Notes: generated from the letters alone by a model not told the origin. A stretch of DNA of 64,000 bases from Cyclobacteriaceae bacterium (GCA_016787565.1 JAEUUG010000003.1:62001-126000); one strand, 5' to 3'. Positions 7,850-16,572 are shown, counted from the stretch's first letter. Numbers and translations are program-made.

Positions 7850-8636
7850 GAATCTCCTTTCCGCAATGCGGGCATGTTTTTATATCAACCTCTTTGGCGT
7901 GTAGCATTTCATAAAATCCGGATGATAAAATACCGGCTGGTAGTGCGAGTAATCCCACTCCGGCAATTGCAAATATTCCACCCATGAATTTGCCCAATGC
8001 AGTTATGGGTACAATATCGCCATACCCAACGGTAGTGATGGTGGCAACGCCCCACCACATGGTGGCAGGTATGCTTGTGAATTTATCGGGTTGGGCATCA
8101 TGTTCTACATAAAACATAATGAACGAAATGATTACCAGAATAAACAGGATAAATAAAAAACTTAAAACAAGTTGTTCTTTTCGGTCGATGAGTACGCGTT
8201 TAAAAATTTTCAGCGCGTGCAGGTACCGTGCAATCTTGAATAATCGGAATAAGGCCATCAACCTGAAAATTCGCAGGAAGCGAAAGTCCAATGGTAAGAA
8301 TACAAAATAGAAGGGAAGGAAGGACAGAATATCAATAATGGCCATAGGCGATTTTATGAATCGCAACCGGCCCTTTACCGGATGTTGAAACTCCGGATTT
8401 TCAACGATCGAATAAATTCTGGCAATGTATTCAATGGTAAAAAAAATAATAGTGAAGAGTTCAAATTTTCGAAAGACAGATTGGTAAGTAAGATGAATTT
8501 CAGCCACCGAGTCGAGCAGAATGGCGAGAATATTCAGGATGATGATCGACACCAGAAAGAATTCGAATATTCGTTCCAGTAGTCCGCCTTTCTCGGTGGG
8601 TTCCAGCGTCAGGTAAAGTCGTCTGCGAAGGGTCAT
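7842..8636 (-). CDS. Voltage-gated-type potassium channel (ion transporter family)
   Basis: A 264-residue six-helix channel. S1 is near residues 25-43 and S2 near 57-75. An S4-like helix with Arg/Lys every third residue runs 119-140 (FRFLRIFRLMALFRLFKIAR), S5 is near 157-176, the pore helix and selectivity filter TTVGYGD lie at 201-207, and S6 is at 215-240. The short cytoplasmic tail carries CPHCG (255-259), which resembles half of a zinc ribbon. It would conduct K+ across the inner membrane. It lies within an operon of cofactor genes: two bases after moaC and overlapping mobA by eight bases. Co-transcription is clear, but the functional reason is not. Confidence 0.9.
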   Translation of the reverse strand: MTLRRRLYLTLEPTEKGGLLERIFEFFLVSIIILNILAILLDSVAEIHLTYQSVFRKFELFTIIFFTIEYIARIYSIVENPEFQHPVKGRLRFIKSPMAIIDILSFLPFYFVFLPLDFRFLRIFRLMALFRLFKIARYLHALKIFKRVLIDRKEQLVLSFLFILFILVIISFIMFYVEHDAQPDKFTSIPATMWWGVATITTVGYGDIVPITALGKFMGGIFAIAGVGLLALPAGILSSGFYEMLHAKEVDIKTCPHCGKEIHE

Positions 8637-8638
8637 GT

Positions 8639-9121
8639 TTAGTTTCGTTTGAAATCTTTTTTGCCTCCGGTCTTCGCCATCAGCTTAATTTCTTCAATGA
8701 TAATGTTGTGGGAAAGGGCTTTGCACATATCGTATACCGTCAGTGCAGCAATGGTTACAGCGGTGAGCGCCTCCATTTCTACACCTGTTTTCCCGGTTAC
8801 GGTGGTCAGACTATCAATAATGATTTTGTCTTTTTTAACATGAATCTTGATCTGGCAATCTTCCAAACCGAGGGGGTGACAAAATGGAATAAGGTCAGCC
8901 GTTTTTTTCGCACCCATCACCCCGGCAATAATCGCTGTTTGAAACACGGGTCCTTTTTTGGTGATAATTTCATTGTGTTGAAGCCGGCCTACAATATCGT
9001 CACCAACATCTACGATGGCTTGCGCTCTGGCTGATCGTTTGGTTACTCGCTTGCCGGATACATCCACCATTTGAGGATTGCCCGATTGATCAATGTGGGT
9101 AAACTCTTTTTTTCTTTTCAT
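8639..9121 (-). CDS. moaC: Cyclic pyranopterin monophosphate synthase MoaC
   Basis: A 160-residue enzyme for the second half of the first molybdopterin step, rearranging 3',8-cyclo-dihydro-GTP to cPMP. Conserved family segments are MVDVSGKRVTKRSARA near the N-terminus, LIPFCHPLGLEDCQI in the middle, and GKTGVEMEALTAVTIAALTV with YDMCKAL near the C-terminus. Length is normal for the family. It is the first gene of the operon moaC-channel-mobA and is divergent from moeA, with an 88-base intergenic region between them. A TAACTTTG stretch on the minus strand in that region could be its -7 element, but no matching upstream TTG was found. Confidence 0.95.
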   Translation of the reverse strand: MKRKKEFTHIDQSGNPQMVDVSGKRVTKRSARAQAIVDVGDDIVGRLQHNEIITKKGPVFQTAIIAGVMGAKKTADLIPFCHPLGLEDCQIKIHVKKDKIIIDSLTTVTGKTGVEMEALTAVTIAALTVYDMCKALSHNIIIEEIKLMAKTGGKKDFKRN

Positions 9122-9209
9122 TTGAATTCGTGGAAACTTCAGGAAGTTTTGTTTTAATGTCCGAACTTTCCGAAAGTATCGAGGTAGTCAAAGTTATAAA
9201 TTATTTAAC

Positions 9210-10409
9210 ATGGTAAGTGTATCCGAAGCAACCGTCAATATCCTTTCGCAATTGTACAAGCCTTCCATTGAAACGGTTACCATCACCGATGCTCCCGGTC
9301 GGGTCTTAGCAGAGAACGTGCTTGCCGATCGGGATTTTCCTCCGTTTGATCGTGTATCGATGGATGGTGTTGCCATTCGTTTTAATGAATGGAAACGCGG
9401 GCAGCGTTCGTTCGGTATTGAGGATGTTCAAGCTGCTGGCAGTCCTGCCGGGCAATTACGCCATGCCCAATGTGCTGTGGAGGTGATGACGGGTGCCGTG
9501 TTGCCGGAAGGCACCGATACGGTAATTCGCTATGAAGATCTGACCATTCACGAAGATCAGGCTACAATTCAAACAATGGATGTGAAGCAAGGACAAAGTA
9601 TTCATCGCCAGGGACAAGATGCCTTGCAAGGTGATGTGTTGCTGGAGCCGGGAATAATTTTATCGCCTGCGGAGATAGCATTGCTGGCTTCCGTTGGAAA
9701 GAGTGAGGTGAAAGTCTATGCCTTTCCCAAGACCGCCATAGTAGCGAGTGGAGATGAACTCGTGGAAATTGACACCGAACCGGAGCCTCACCAAATCAGG
9801 CGATCGAACACCTATGCCATCCAGGCAGCCATGAAAGTGATGGGTTGGGAGGGAACCCAGTTTCACCTGATGGATGATAAAAATGTATTGGTTGATTCAT
9901 TGCGCATGATTACGGCATCGCACGATGTGGTGATTTTATCCGGAGGCATATCCAAGGGAAAATTCGATTTCATACCAGATGTGTTGGAGGAAATCGGTGT
10001 AAAAAAAGTTTTTCAATTTGTCCGGCAACGCCCGGGAAAACCGTTTTGGTTTGGTGTTTCGGATAGCGGAAAAATTGTTTTTGCCTTGCCGGGAAATCCT
10101 GTTTCAACGTATCTGTGTTTTTACCGGTATGTTCGTCCCTGGTTGCTATCGAGCTTACACGTTGCTTTGAAATCCATGCATGCCATACTGGCTCGCGATT
10201 TTGAATTTGAACCAGACCTTACCTATTTTTTGCAGGTGAGTGTTCGCAACGAGATGGGTAAGCTCATGGCCTACCCGGATAGCGGAGGAGGATCGGGTGA
10301 TTTTGCGAACCTCAAAAAAGTAGATGGCTTCCTCGAACTTCCTTCCGATCGGTCAACCTTTAAAGCTGGTGAAGCATTTCCGTTTATTCCTTTTCGACTG
10401 GCCAATTAA
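9210..10409 (+). CDS. moeA: Molybdopterin molybdotransferase MoeA
   Basis: A 399-residue enzyme that inserts molybdate into adenylylated molybdopterin. Visible family segments are the N-terminal DRDFPPFDRVSMDGVAI (about 45-62), the MTGAVLPEGTDTVI segment, SGDELVEI, the LSGGISKGKFDFIPDVL active-site region, and the ALPGNPVSTYLCF motif near residue 300. Domains I-IV are complete. It is divergent from moaC and followed nine bases later by a GntP permease on the same strand, so transcription probably reads on into the transport genes. No MogA-type adenylyltransferase is visible in the window. Confidence 0.95.
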   Translation: MVSVSEATVNILSQLYKPSIETVTITDAPGRVLAENVLADRDFPPFDRVSMDGVAIRFNEWKRGQRSFGIEDVQAAGSPAGQLRHAQCAVEVMTGAVLPEGTDTVIRYEDLTIHEDQATIQTMDVKQGQSIHRQGQDALQGDVLLEPGIILSPAEIALLASVGKSEVKVYAFPKTAIVASGDELVEIDTEPEPHQIRRSNTYAIQAAMKVMGWEGTQFHLMDDKNVLVDSLRMITASHDVVILSGGISKGKFDFIPDVLEEIGVKKVFQFVRQRPGKPFWFGVSDSGKIVFALPGNPVSTYLCFYRYVRPWLLSSLHVALKSMHAILARDFEFEPDLTYFLQVSVRNEMGKLMAYPDSGGGSGDFANLKKVDGFLELPSDRSTFKAGEAFPFIPFRLAN

Positions 10410-10418
10410 AAATATAAT

Positions 10419-11753
10419 GTGAGCACTGAAGCTTTACGAATCTGTATCGGACTAAGCATTGCTATTGGGAGCATGATCATGCTTTCGCGATGGTGGAAAG
10501 TGCATGCCTTTATTTCCTTGCTTCTTGCTTCGTTACTCTATGGGATCATCACTGGTCAGGCTTTACCAACCATCATCGCATCGATGCAAACAGGTTTTGG
10601 TTCATTGCTATCGCAGATTGGATTGCTGGTTGTTCTCGGTTCAATTCTTGGAATGTTGCTGGAGAAAAGCGGTGGTATGGAAGTGATCAGCCTGAGCGTA
10701 CTTCGATTTCTTGGTCCTCGAAAATCAGTATCGGGCATGACGGTGATCGGTGCGCTGGTTGGTATTCCGGTTTTTTGTGATTCCGGTTTTATTATTCTAT
10801 CGAAACTGATTCCATCTATTGCAGCAAAAGCTTCTGTTCCACCCGCATCGCTAACACTGGGTTTGTCGTCAGGTTTGTACACCACGCACACACTTGTTCC
10901 GCCCACGCCTGGGCCATTGGCGGCAGCGGCTAACTTCAGTGCTACCAACGACATTGGAATAATTATGATCATGGGGTTTCTTGTTTCAATTCCTGTTGTT
11001 ATCGTTTCATTTTTACTTGCACAGCGACTGGGCAGTAAAATTTCTTCCGCTTTTACTCAAGAATCAATTTCAGCTTCAGCAAAATTTTCCTCCGGGAAAG
11101 CGTTCCTTCCTTTAGTGTTACCGATTGTACTCATCGCCTGCTCATCTTTGTTCCAGGTGTTGCAGGTAAACAATATGCTAACTACCGTAATAACAACATT
11201 GGGTATACCGGTGCTCGCCCTTACCATTGGTATACTGGCTGCGCTGCCCTTGCTCACGGCTGATCAGCGAAAGCCTTTACCTTTATGGATGGTCGATGCT
11301 ATGAAGGATGCAGGAATAATTTTATTAGTGACGGGTGCCGGTGGCGCGTTCGGTGCAGTTATTAAAGGAAGTCAGCTTGATCTCATCCTGAAAGATTTTT
11401 TAGCCAACTCCAGTACATATGGTATTTCTTTTCTGATTGTTGGTTTTGTCTTGGCTGCCCTGTTGAAGACAGCGCAGGGCTCATCTACATCTTCAATCAT
11501 TATTACCAGTTCGTTATTGGCTCCGTTGGCTCACCTTGCAGGAGTACAATCGCCCATGCAAGTTGCTTTGTTGATCATCACCATTGGTGGTGGAGCCATG
11601 ACGGTGTCGCATGTCAATGATTCGTATTTCTGGGTAGTTTCACAATTCGGAAAAATCAACAGTGATGATGCCTTACGTTCGCACACGCTGCTTACGTTCT
11701 TTCAGGGAATAACGGTATTGCTGGTTTCTGTTCTGCTGTTTCTACTCTTGTAA
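10419..11753 (+). CDS. GntP family permease (gluconate/glycerate-type H+ symporter)
   Basis: A 444-residue polytopic inner-membrane protein of the GntP family with about 12 hydrophobic segments. Typical motifs include IGLLVVLGSILGMLLEKSGG, the FCDSGFIIL segment, and HTLVPPTPGPLAAA around residue 155. The start is GTG at 10419; an overlapping ATG two bases upstream is followed at once by a stop. Family members import gluconate or related sugar acids with protons. The glycerate kinase gene begins two bases after the stop, which suggests that the substrate here is glycerate. Confidence 0.88.
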   Translation: MSTEALRICIGLSIAIGSMIMLSRWWKVHAFISLLLASLLYGIITGQALPTIIASMQTGFGSLLSQIGLLVVLGSILGMLLEKSGGMEVISLSVLRFLGPRKSVSGMTVIGALVGIPVFCDSGFIILSKLIPSIAAKASVPPASLTLGLSSGLYTTHTLVPPTPGPLAAAANFSATNDIGIIMIMGFLVSIPVVIVSFLLAQRLGSKISSAFTQESISASAKFSSGKAFLPLVLPIVLIACSSLFQVLQVNNMLTTVITTLGIPVLALTIGILAALPLLTADQRKPLPLWMVDAMKDAGIILLVTGAGGAFGAVIKGSQLDLILKDFLANSSTYGISFLIVGFVLAALLKTAQGSSTSSIIITSSLLAPLAHLAGVQSPMQVALLIITIGGGAMTVSHVNDSYFWVVSQFGKINSDDALRSHTLLTFFQGITVLLVSVLLFLLL

Positions 11754-11754
11754 A

Positions 11755-12885
11755 ATGAAAATCCTTATTGCGCCCGATAAATTTAAAGGATCACTTACCT
11801 CGATTCAGGTATGTCAGGCAATACACGATGGGCTGATGGCGATAAATCCATCATTTGATATTCAAGCCTTTCCATTAGCAGATGGCGGAGAAGGAACAAG
11901 TGATTTGTTAACACACTATTGCGATGGAAAAATTATTTCACTCCAGGTACATGATCCACTCTTCCGGCTGATCGATTCATCGTATGGAATTTCAAAAGAC
12001 GGCAGCACTGCGTTTATCGAAATGGCGAAAGCATCCGGGCTGGTATTATTGAAACCAGAAGAACGCAATCCCATGCTTGCATCAACCATTGGAACCGGTG
12101 AAGTGATTCGCGATGCGCTGGAGCGTGGCGTAACAAAAATTATTTTAGGTGTTGGCGGGAGTGCAACCAATGACGCGGGCATAGGTGTAACAGCAGCACT
12201 GGGTATGGAATTCTATTCATCCACCAACGAGCAACTAAAACCTATCGGAGAGAACCTGATCAGGATTGCCTCCATGAATACGGCCAATGTCCATCCGCGA
12301 GTGAAAGATGTTGCATTCACATTGCTCTGCGATGTTGATAATCCATTACATGGACCGCACGGAGCTGCGCATATTTTTGCTTCACAGAAAGGTGCGGATG
12401 AAAAAAGCATAGCATGGTTGGATGATGGCCTGCGGCACTTTGGCGATGTTGTAAAAAGGAAACTCCACCGCAATGTTGATTTTCAGGGTGCTGGTGCGGC
12501 CGGAGGATTACCGGCTGGGCTGATGGCACTAACGGATGTGACCATAACTTCCGGCATCGACTACGTGATTGGCTTTACCGGATTGGCCGAACAAGTACAG
12601 CAAGCCGATCTTGTCATTACAGGTGAAGGAAAAATTGATGCACAGACGTTGTCGGGTAAAGTAGTAAAGGGAGTGGCTGATCTGGCGAAAAAATATCGAA
12701 AACCTGTCGTGGCTTTTGCCGGTAAATCCTCAGTTAGTGATCAGGAAAAAAGTATGTTGGGTTTGCACAGTATCATTACCCTTGAAGGGTCGGATGTTCC
12801 GGAGGAAGAAGCTTTTAGAAATGCTTTTTCTGTGCTTCGGATGCGGGTAGAAAGCAGTCTTCCGGGCATTCTTTGCACCTTATAA
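11755..12885 (+). CDS. Glycerate kinase (GarK/GlxK type)
   Basis: A 376-residue glycerate 2-kinase of family 1, phosphorylating D-glycerate to 2-phosphoglycerate, which enters lower glycolysis. It starts with the hallmark MKILIAPDKFKGSLTS, has LADGGEGT near residue 42 and GVGGSATNDAGIG near 135, and a C-terminal VITGEGKIDAQTLSGKV segment, all typical of GarK. It is immediately downstream of a GntP permease (two-base gap), making a two-gene uptake and phosphorylation unit. The closely related sugar-acid kinases have different folds, so the assignment to glycerate is good. Confidence 0.92.
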   Translation: MKILIAPDKFKGSLTSIQVCQAIHDGLMAINPSFDIQAFPLADGGEGTSDLLTHYCDGKIISLQVHDPLFRLIDSSYGISKDGSTAFIEMAKASGLVLLKPEERNPMLASTIGTGEVIRDALERGVTKIILGVGGSATNDAGIGVTAALGMEFYSSTNEQLKPIGENLIRIASMNTANVHPRVKDVAFTLLCDVDNPLHGPHGAAHIFASQKGADEKSIAWLDDGLRHFGDVVKRKLHRNVDFQGAGAAGGLPAGLMALTDVTITSGIDYVIGFTGLAEQVQQADLVITGEGKIDAQTLSGKVVKGVADLAKKYRKPVVAFAGKSSVSDQEKSMLGLHSIITLEGSDVPEEEAFRNAFSVLRMRVESSLPGILCTL

Positions 12886-12892
12886 ATTTCAT

Positions 12893-12923
12893 TTGGAAGG
12901 GCTGATCCAGCCCCTTAACTTTG
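12893..12923 (+). promoter_or_regulatory. Predicted Bacteroidota promoter of ffh
   Basis: TTG at 12893-12895, a 20-base spacer, then TAACTTTG at 12916-12923, a perfect match to the Bacteroidota -7 consensus TAnnTTTG with a standard spacing to the -33 TTG. The predicted transcript start lies about 40 bases before the ffh ATG at 12971. The spacer also holds a GGGCTG/CAGCCC inverted repeat. Confidence 0.65.
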
Positions 12924-12970
12924 CCGGCTCACAAAGCTGAGCAATCAGGAAATCACAAAACTCTGCCATC

Positions 12971-14302
12971 ATGTTCGATAGTTTAAGTCTTAAGTTGGAA
13001 AAAGCCTTTCAAACGCTGAAAGGACAGGGAAGGATAACCGAAATCAACGTTGCTGCCACCATCAAGGAAATCCGTAAGGCCCTGATTGATGCTGACGTTA
13101 ATTATAAAGTTGCCAAAGAAGTCACAGACGATATTAAAGAAAAGGCCATGGGGCAGGATGTGCTCACCGCCATTTCTCCAGGGCAGTTGCTGGTGAAGAT
13201 CACCAACGATGAGCTTACAGCCCTGATGGGTGGCGAGAGTAAGGATATTAATCTGGACGGTAATCCTGCTGTCATTCTGATTGCCGGTTTACAGGGTTCT
13301 GGTAAAACAACATTCTCCGGAAAGCTTGCCAGTTATTTAAAACGTCAGGGCCGGCAAGTGATGCTGACGGCATGTGATATTTACCGTCCTGCAGCCATCG
13401 ATCAGTTAAAAGTATTGGGCGAACAAGTAGGCGTTGAAGTATATGCCGAACCTGAGAATAAGGACGCAGTAAAAATCGCAAAAGCCGCCATTGAACATGC
13501 GAAGAAAAATAATTTCCGGGTAGTGATTGTCGATACGGCTGGTCGCCTTGCTGTGGATGAGGAGATGATGGATGAAATTGCTCGCTTGAAAGAGGCGCTA
13601 AAACCATCGGAGACGTTGTTTGTGGTAGACGCGATGACGGGCCAGGATGCGGTGAACACGGCCAAAGTATTTAATGAACGCCTGAATTTTGACGGTGTCG
13701 TGCTCACCAAACTCGATGGTGATACGCGTGGTGGTGCTGCATTATCCATTCGCAGGGTAGTGGAAAAGCCCATCAAGTTCATGAGTTTGGGCGAGAAGAT
13801 GGAGGCGATCGATCGGTTTTACCCCGACCGTATGGCGAGTCGGATCCTCGGCATGGGCGATGTAGTATCGCTTGTAGAAAAAGCACAACAGGCTTTTGAT
13901 GAAGATGAAGCCAAAAGACTCAACCAGAAGATCCGTAAGAATCAATTTGACTTCAATGATTTTCTTTCCCAGTTGGAGCAGGTGAAGAAGATGGGTAACA
14001 TGAAAGATTTATTGGGTATGATTCCCGGTATGGGCAAAGCATTGAAGGGCGTTGATATTGATGATAATTCGTTCAAGCCGGTAGAGGCCATCATTCGCTC
14101 GATGACATTAGAAGAGCGGGAGAATCCTGATCTGATTAATGGAAGCCGCAAGAACAGAATTGCAAAAGGCAGTGGGCGCACCATTCAGGAAGTGAACCAG
14201 TTACTCAAACAATTTGGTGACATGCGCAAGATGATGAAAACGATGAATAAAATGGGTGGAGGGAAGCGTGCCCTTTCGGCATTGAATCCGTTTGGTCGGT
14301 AA
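12971..14302 (+). CDS. ffh: Signal recognition particle protein Ffh
   Basis: A 443-residue SRP54-type GTPase that binds signal sequences of nascent membrane proteins and SRP RNA. The N domain spans residues 1-90. The G domain begins with the P-loop GLQGSGKTTF (106-115), followed by DTAGR and TKLDGDTRGGAALS. The C-terminal M domain is methionine-rich, with MIPGMGKALKG and MRKMMKTMNKMGGG, and binds signal peptides and RNA. It is complete and of normal length, with its own promoter just upstream. The SRP RNA gene was not recognised in this window. Confidence 0.97.
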   Translation: MFDSLSLKLEKAFQTLKGQGRITEINVAATIKEIRKALIDADVNYKVAKEVTDDIKEKAMGQDVLTAISPGQLLVKITNDELTALMGGESKDINLDGNPAVILIAGLQGSGKTTFSGKLASYLKRQGRQVMLTACDIYRPAAIDQLKVLGEQVGVEVYAEPENKDAVKIAKAAIEHAKKNNFRVVIVDTAGRLAVDEEMMDEIARLKEALKPSETLFVVDAMTGQDAVNTAKVFNERLNFDGVVLTKLDGDTRGGAALSIRRVVEKPIKFMSLGEKMEAIDRFYPDRMASRILGMGDVVSLVEKAQQAFDEDEAKRLNQKIRKNQFDFNDFLSQLEQVKKMGNMKDLLGMIPGMGKALKGVDIDDNSFKPVEAIIRSMTLEERENPDLINGSRKNRIAKGSGRTIQEVNQLLKQFGDMRKMMKTMNKMGGGKRALSALNPFGR

Positions 14303-14365
14303 TTTTCGGAGAGTTGTGCGGAAGCCATAAAACTCTTATTTTAATCGTATCATTTTGTTGTTGTT

Positions 14366-15196
14366 ATGATGAAATTTATAGGGATGGCATTCCTGATGTC
14401 ATTTTCGTTGTGCGTAATGGCACAAAGCATCCAGATCAAGGATATATATTTTAAGGAAGGTTATCATTTTGATCATACCGATCCGAATAATTTCAGACTT
14501 ATTTATAAGATTGCTTCGCGCAATCCGAATACTTCTCTCTTTCGAAAGATTGATTTTGATACGTTGTTGTCGATTACCGACACCACATTGATCAATATGG
14601 GTGGCAGCTATCGACTGATCACATCTGCCAGCAATCACCGCTACACAGCAACCTTGTTTGCGTCAACGTCACCTGCGCATATGGTGCTGCATATTTTGGG
14701 CGAGCATAACTATAAACGATCCATCATATTCCAGACTAAAGTTCCCTGGAAGAAGAAAATGACGTTTTATTTGATAAGTTCTGCTGATCCTGGAGTTTTT
14801 TATATTCTGTATCCTTTTGATAAAAAGAACTGGGAAATTCAATGTGTATCCGTTGATGATAAAGTGCTTTGGAAGAAAGAGATATCGGGTGGGAATGAAA
14901 AACTTACACTCTCATATCCGTTTATTGTTGACCAGCGCCTTGTTGTTCTGGCTTCTTTGTCCCCACTGAAAAATAAAGAGTCGCATGCACTTCATGTCAT
15001 TGATCCGCAAAGCGGAAATATAATTTCAACACTCCCTATAGCTGGGCAATACGAAAGAAATACAGTGGACAATGTTTTCTTTCAGGACAGTACCATGTTC
15101 ATCACTGGTCGGAAGTTTTTTACGCGTGGTACCAGCGACAAAGCGAACGGAATGCCATATGTAAAATTCATAAGGGTACGCGGTTATGGGATATAG
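14366..15196 (+). CDS. Exported protein of unknown function
   Basis: A 276-residue protein with a clear signal peptide (1-20, cleaved before Ser21, after AQ). The mature part is beta-rich, with repeating patterns of the kind seen in beta-propellers (for example SSADPGVFYILYPFDKK, LHVIDPQSGNIISTLPI) but with no repeat sharp enough to name. I do not recognise a family. The starting ATG-ATG pair gives two possible starts. A different frame remains open past the stop (15186-15323) with protein-like composition, so the gene could be slightly frameshifted at its end. Confidence 0.7.
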   Translation: MMKFIGMAFLMSFSLCVMAQSIQIKDIYFKEGYHFDHTDPNNFRLIYKIASRNPNTSLFRKIDFDTLLSITDTTLINMGGSYRLITSASNHRYTATLFASTSPAHMVLHILGEHNYKRSIIFQTKVPWKKKMTFYLISSADPGVFYILYPFDKKNWEIQCVSVDDKVLWKKEISGGNEKLTLSYPFIVDQRLVVLASLSPLKNKESHALHVIDPQSGNIISTLPIAGQYERNTVDNVFFQDSTMFITGRKFFTRGTSDKANGMPYVKFIRVRGYGI

Positions 15197-15512
15197 AAAC
15201 GATATAGAGATTCTGCTTTTAGTGGATTGGGCAAATGGAAAGGTTGACGGAGGTTCTAACAACACTGCCATCCGTACACTTAACTTTTCAGGACCTTCAT
15301 TAGGGTTTCGAATAATCTTATAAACTCTTAATAAACTCTCCTAAACAAGCCATTTGCCGTTGAAAACATTTCATCAAAATAGTGGGATGTTGAGCAAACT
15401 AATTATCCTGTAAAACGTTGGAGCTTGTACAGGTTTTTAAAATTGAAAAGTGCCTCGATTATTCGGGGCATTTTTTTGGACGAAAAAAGTAATCAAACTA
15501 AACGCAAACAAC
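15197..15512. other. 316-base intergenic region with short ORF and a terminator-like hairpin
   Basis: The region has two recognisable things. A 45-codon frame opens at the ATG at 15186 and ends at 15323. A strong hairpin with a T run lies at 15451-15477. The remainder (about 15324-15450) shows no gene, and no promoter matching the Bacteroidota consensus well. TTG at 15418 and TAAAATTG at 15438 form a weak pair with a 17-base spacer. Confidence 0.5.
15451..15477 (+). terminator. Terminator-type hairpin in front of the DUF2911 gene
   Basis: The stem TGCCTCG/CGGGGCA (one G-T pair) with a six-base loop is followed by seven T residues. It is 36 bases before the ATG at 15513. No promoter is visible between the hairpin and that ATG. 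The hairpin could be the end of an upstream transcript, an attenuator, or a 5' leader structure of the next gene. Confidence 0.65.
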
Positions 15513-16013
15513 ATGAAAAGATTGGCACTCATTGCATTGGCAGTTGTCAGCATTGTATCGGCTGCAACAGCGCAAGACAAACCCGTTAGTCCTAAAGCAG
15601 AAGCATCGGGCACTATCGGCACTACAAAAGTTAACATCGTATATCATCAGCCTTCAGCTCGCGGCCGGAAGATGCTGGGTGGCAATGAACCATATGGAAA
15701 AGTATGGAGAACCGGGGCCAACGATGCTACAACCATCGAGTTTGATAAAGCGGTAAAAATTGAAGGAAAAGATCTGCCGGCTGGCAAATACGCCCTCTTT
15801 ACCATTCCCGGTGAAAAGGAATGGGTTATTATTTTTAACAAAGAGCACAAACAATGGGGCGCGTATAGCTATAAAGAGAAGGATGATGCACTTCGTGTTA
15901 CAGTAAAGGCCGGAAAAACGCCTTCCTTCGTGGAAACTTTCACGATTGGTGTAGGTAAGGATCAAATTGAACTAAGCTGGGAAAATACAGCAGTAGCTTT
16001 CAAAGTGAAATAG
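15513..16013 (+). CDS. DUF2911 domain exported protein
   Basis: A 166-residue periplasmic or secreted protein. The ATG at 15513 begins a clear signal peptide (about 1-20, ending TAQ); the frame is open back to 15450 through the hairpin, which is not coding. The mature part matches DUF2911, with the recognisable VNIVYHQPSARGRKM, EPYGKVWRTGANDATTIEF and LPAGKYALFTIPGEKEW, a beta-sandwich family common in Bacteroidota. Its function is unknown. It appears to be a single-gene unit, followed by a weak terminator at 16042-16072. Confidence 0.88.
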   Translation: MKRLALIALAVVSIVSAATAQDKPVSPKAEASGTIGTTKVNIVYHQPSARGRKMLGGNEPYGKVWRTGANDATTIEFDKAVKIEGKDLPAGKYALFTIPGEKEWVIIFNKEHKQWGAYSYKEKDDALRVTVKAGKTPSFVETFTIGVGKDQIELSWENTAVAFKVK

Positions 16014-16041
16014 TTGCGGTTATCCGCTGAACGATAAATAG

Positions 16042-16072
16042 AAGCCCTGCTCTGGTGGGGCTTTCTTATTTT
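16042..16072 (+). terminator. Probable terminator after the DUF2911 gene
   Basis: AGCCC and GGGCT can pair across an 11-base loop, followed by TTTCTTATTTT. The stem is short and the T run is interrupted, so this is weaker than the other terminators in the window. Confidence 0.45.
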
Positions 16073-16101
16073 CAGCATATTGTAGTATTGTTTGTTGTGT
16101 T

Positions 16102-16563
16102 ATGAAGGTTTTAGGCCGCTACGATCGTGTTGACCTTCCCGAGCTCGGGTTGTATAACATTCATGCAAAAATTGATACAGGCGCCTACACCAGTAGCCTG
16201 CACTGTCACCGTGCTGAAGTTGTAAACGGACTACTGGAATTTATTCTGTTGGATGAAGAGCATCCCGAATTTACGGGTATGAAATTTACCTTCGCTGAAT
16301 TTGAGGAGCGCGATATTAAGAATTCTTTTGGTGAAGTGGAACGCAGGTATGTGATTACCACAACGCTGAAAATTTTTAATGAAGAAATAACTACTGAATT
16401 TTCGCTTGGTAACCGGGGTTCACTTAAATTTCCAATTCTGATCGGGCGAAAGATACTACGCGATCGGTTTCTCATTGACGTGAAGAGAATTAATCTATCG
16501 TACAAGGAGAAGAAAAATGAAGATAAGATCAACCGGAATCGGAAGCAAAAGACCAGACCCTAA
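16102..16563 (+). CDS. RimB-like ATP-dependent zinc protease family protein
   Basis: A 153-residue protein of the family formerly DUF785, now called ATP-dependent zinc protease or RimB, with a retropepsin-like fold. The Asp-Thr-Gly motif lies in KIDTGAYTSSLH (residues 23-34, Asp25) and the paired element in FPILIGRKILRDRFLIDV near the C-terminus. RimB-type enzymes hydrolyse glutamate tails added by RimK, and the rimK gene follows nine bases later on the same strand. The C-terminal 20 residues are Lys/Arg/Asn-rich and look disordered. There is no signal peptide, so it is cytoplasmic. Confidence 0.87.
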   Translation: MKVLGRYDRVDLPELGLYNIHAKIDTGAYTSSLHCHRAEVVNGLLEFILLDEEHPEFTGMKFTFAEFEERDIKNSFGEVERRYVITTTLKIFNEEITTEFSLGNRGSLKFPILIGRKILRDRFLIDVKRINLSYKEKKNEDKINRNRKQKTRP

Positions 16564-16572
16564 TTTTTCCTT

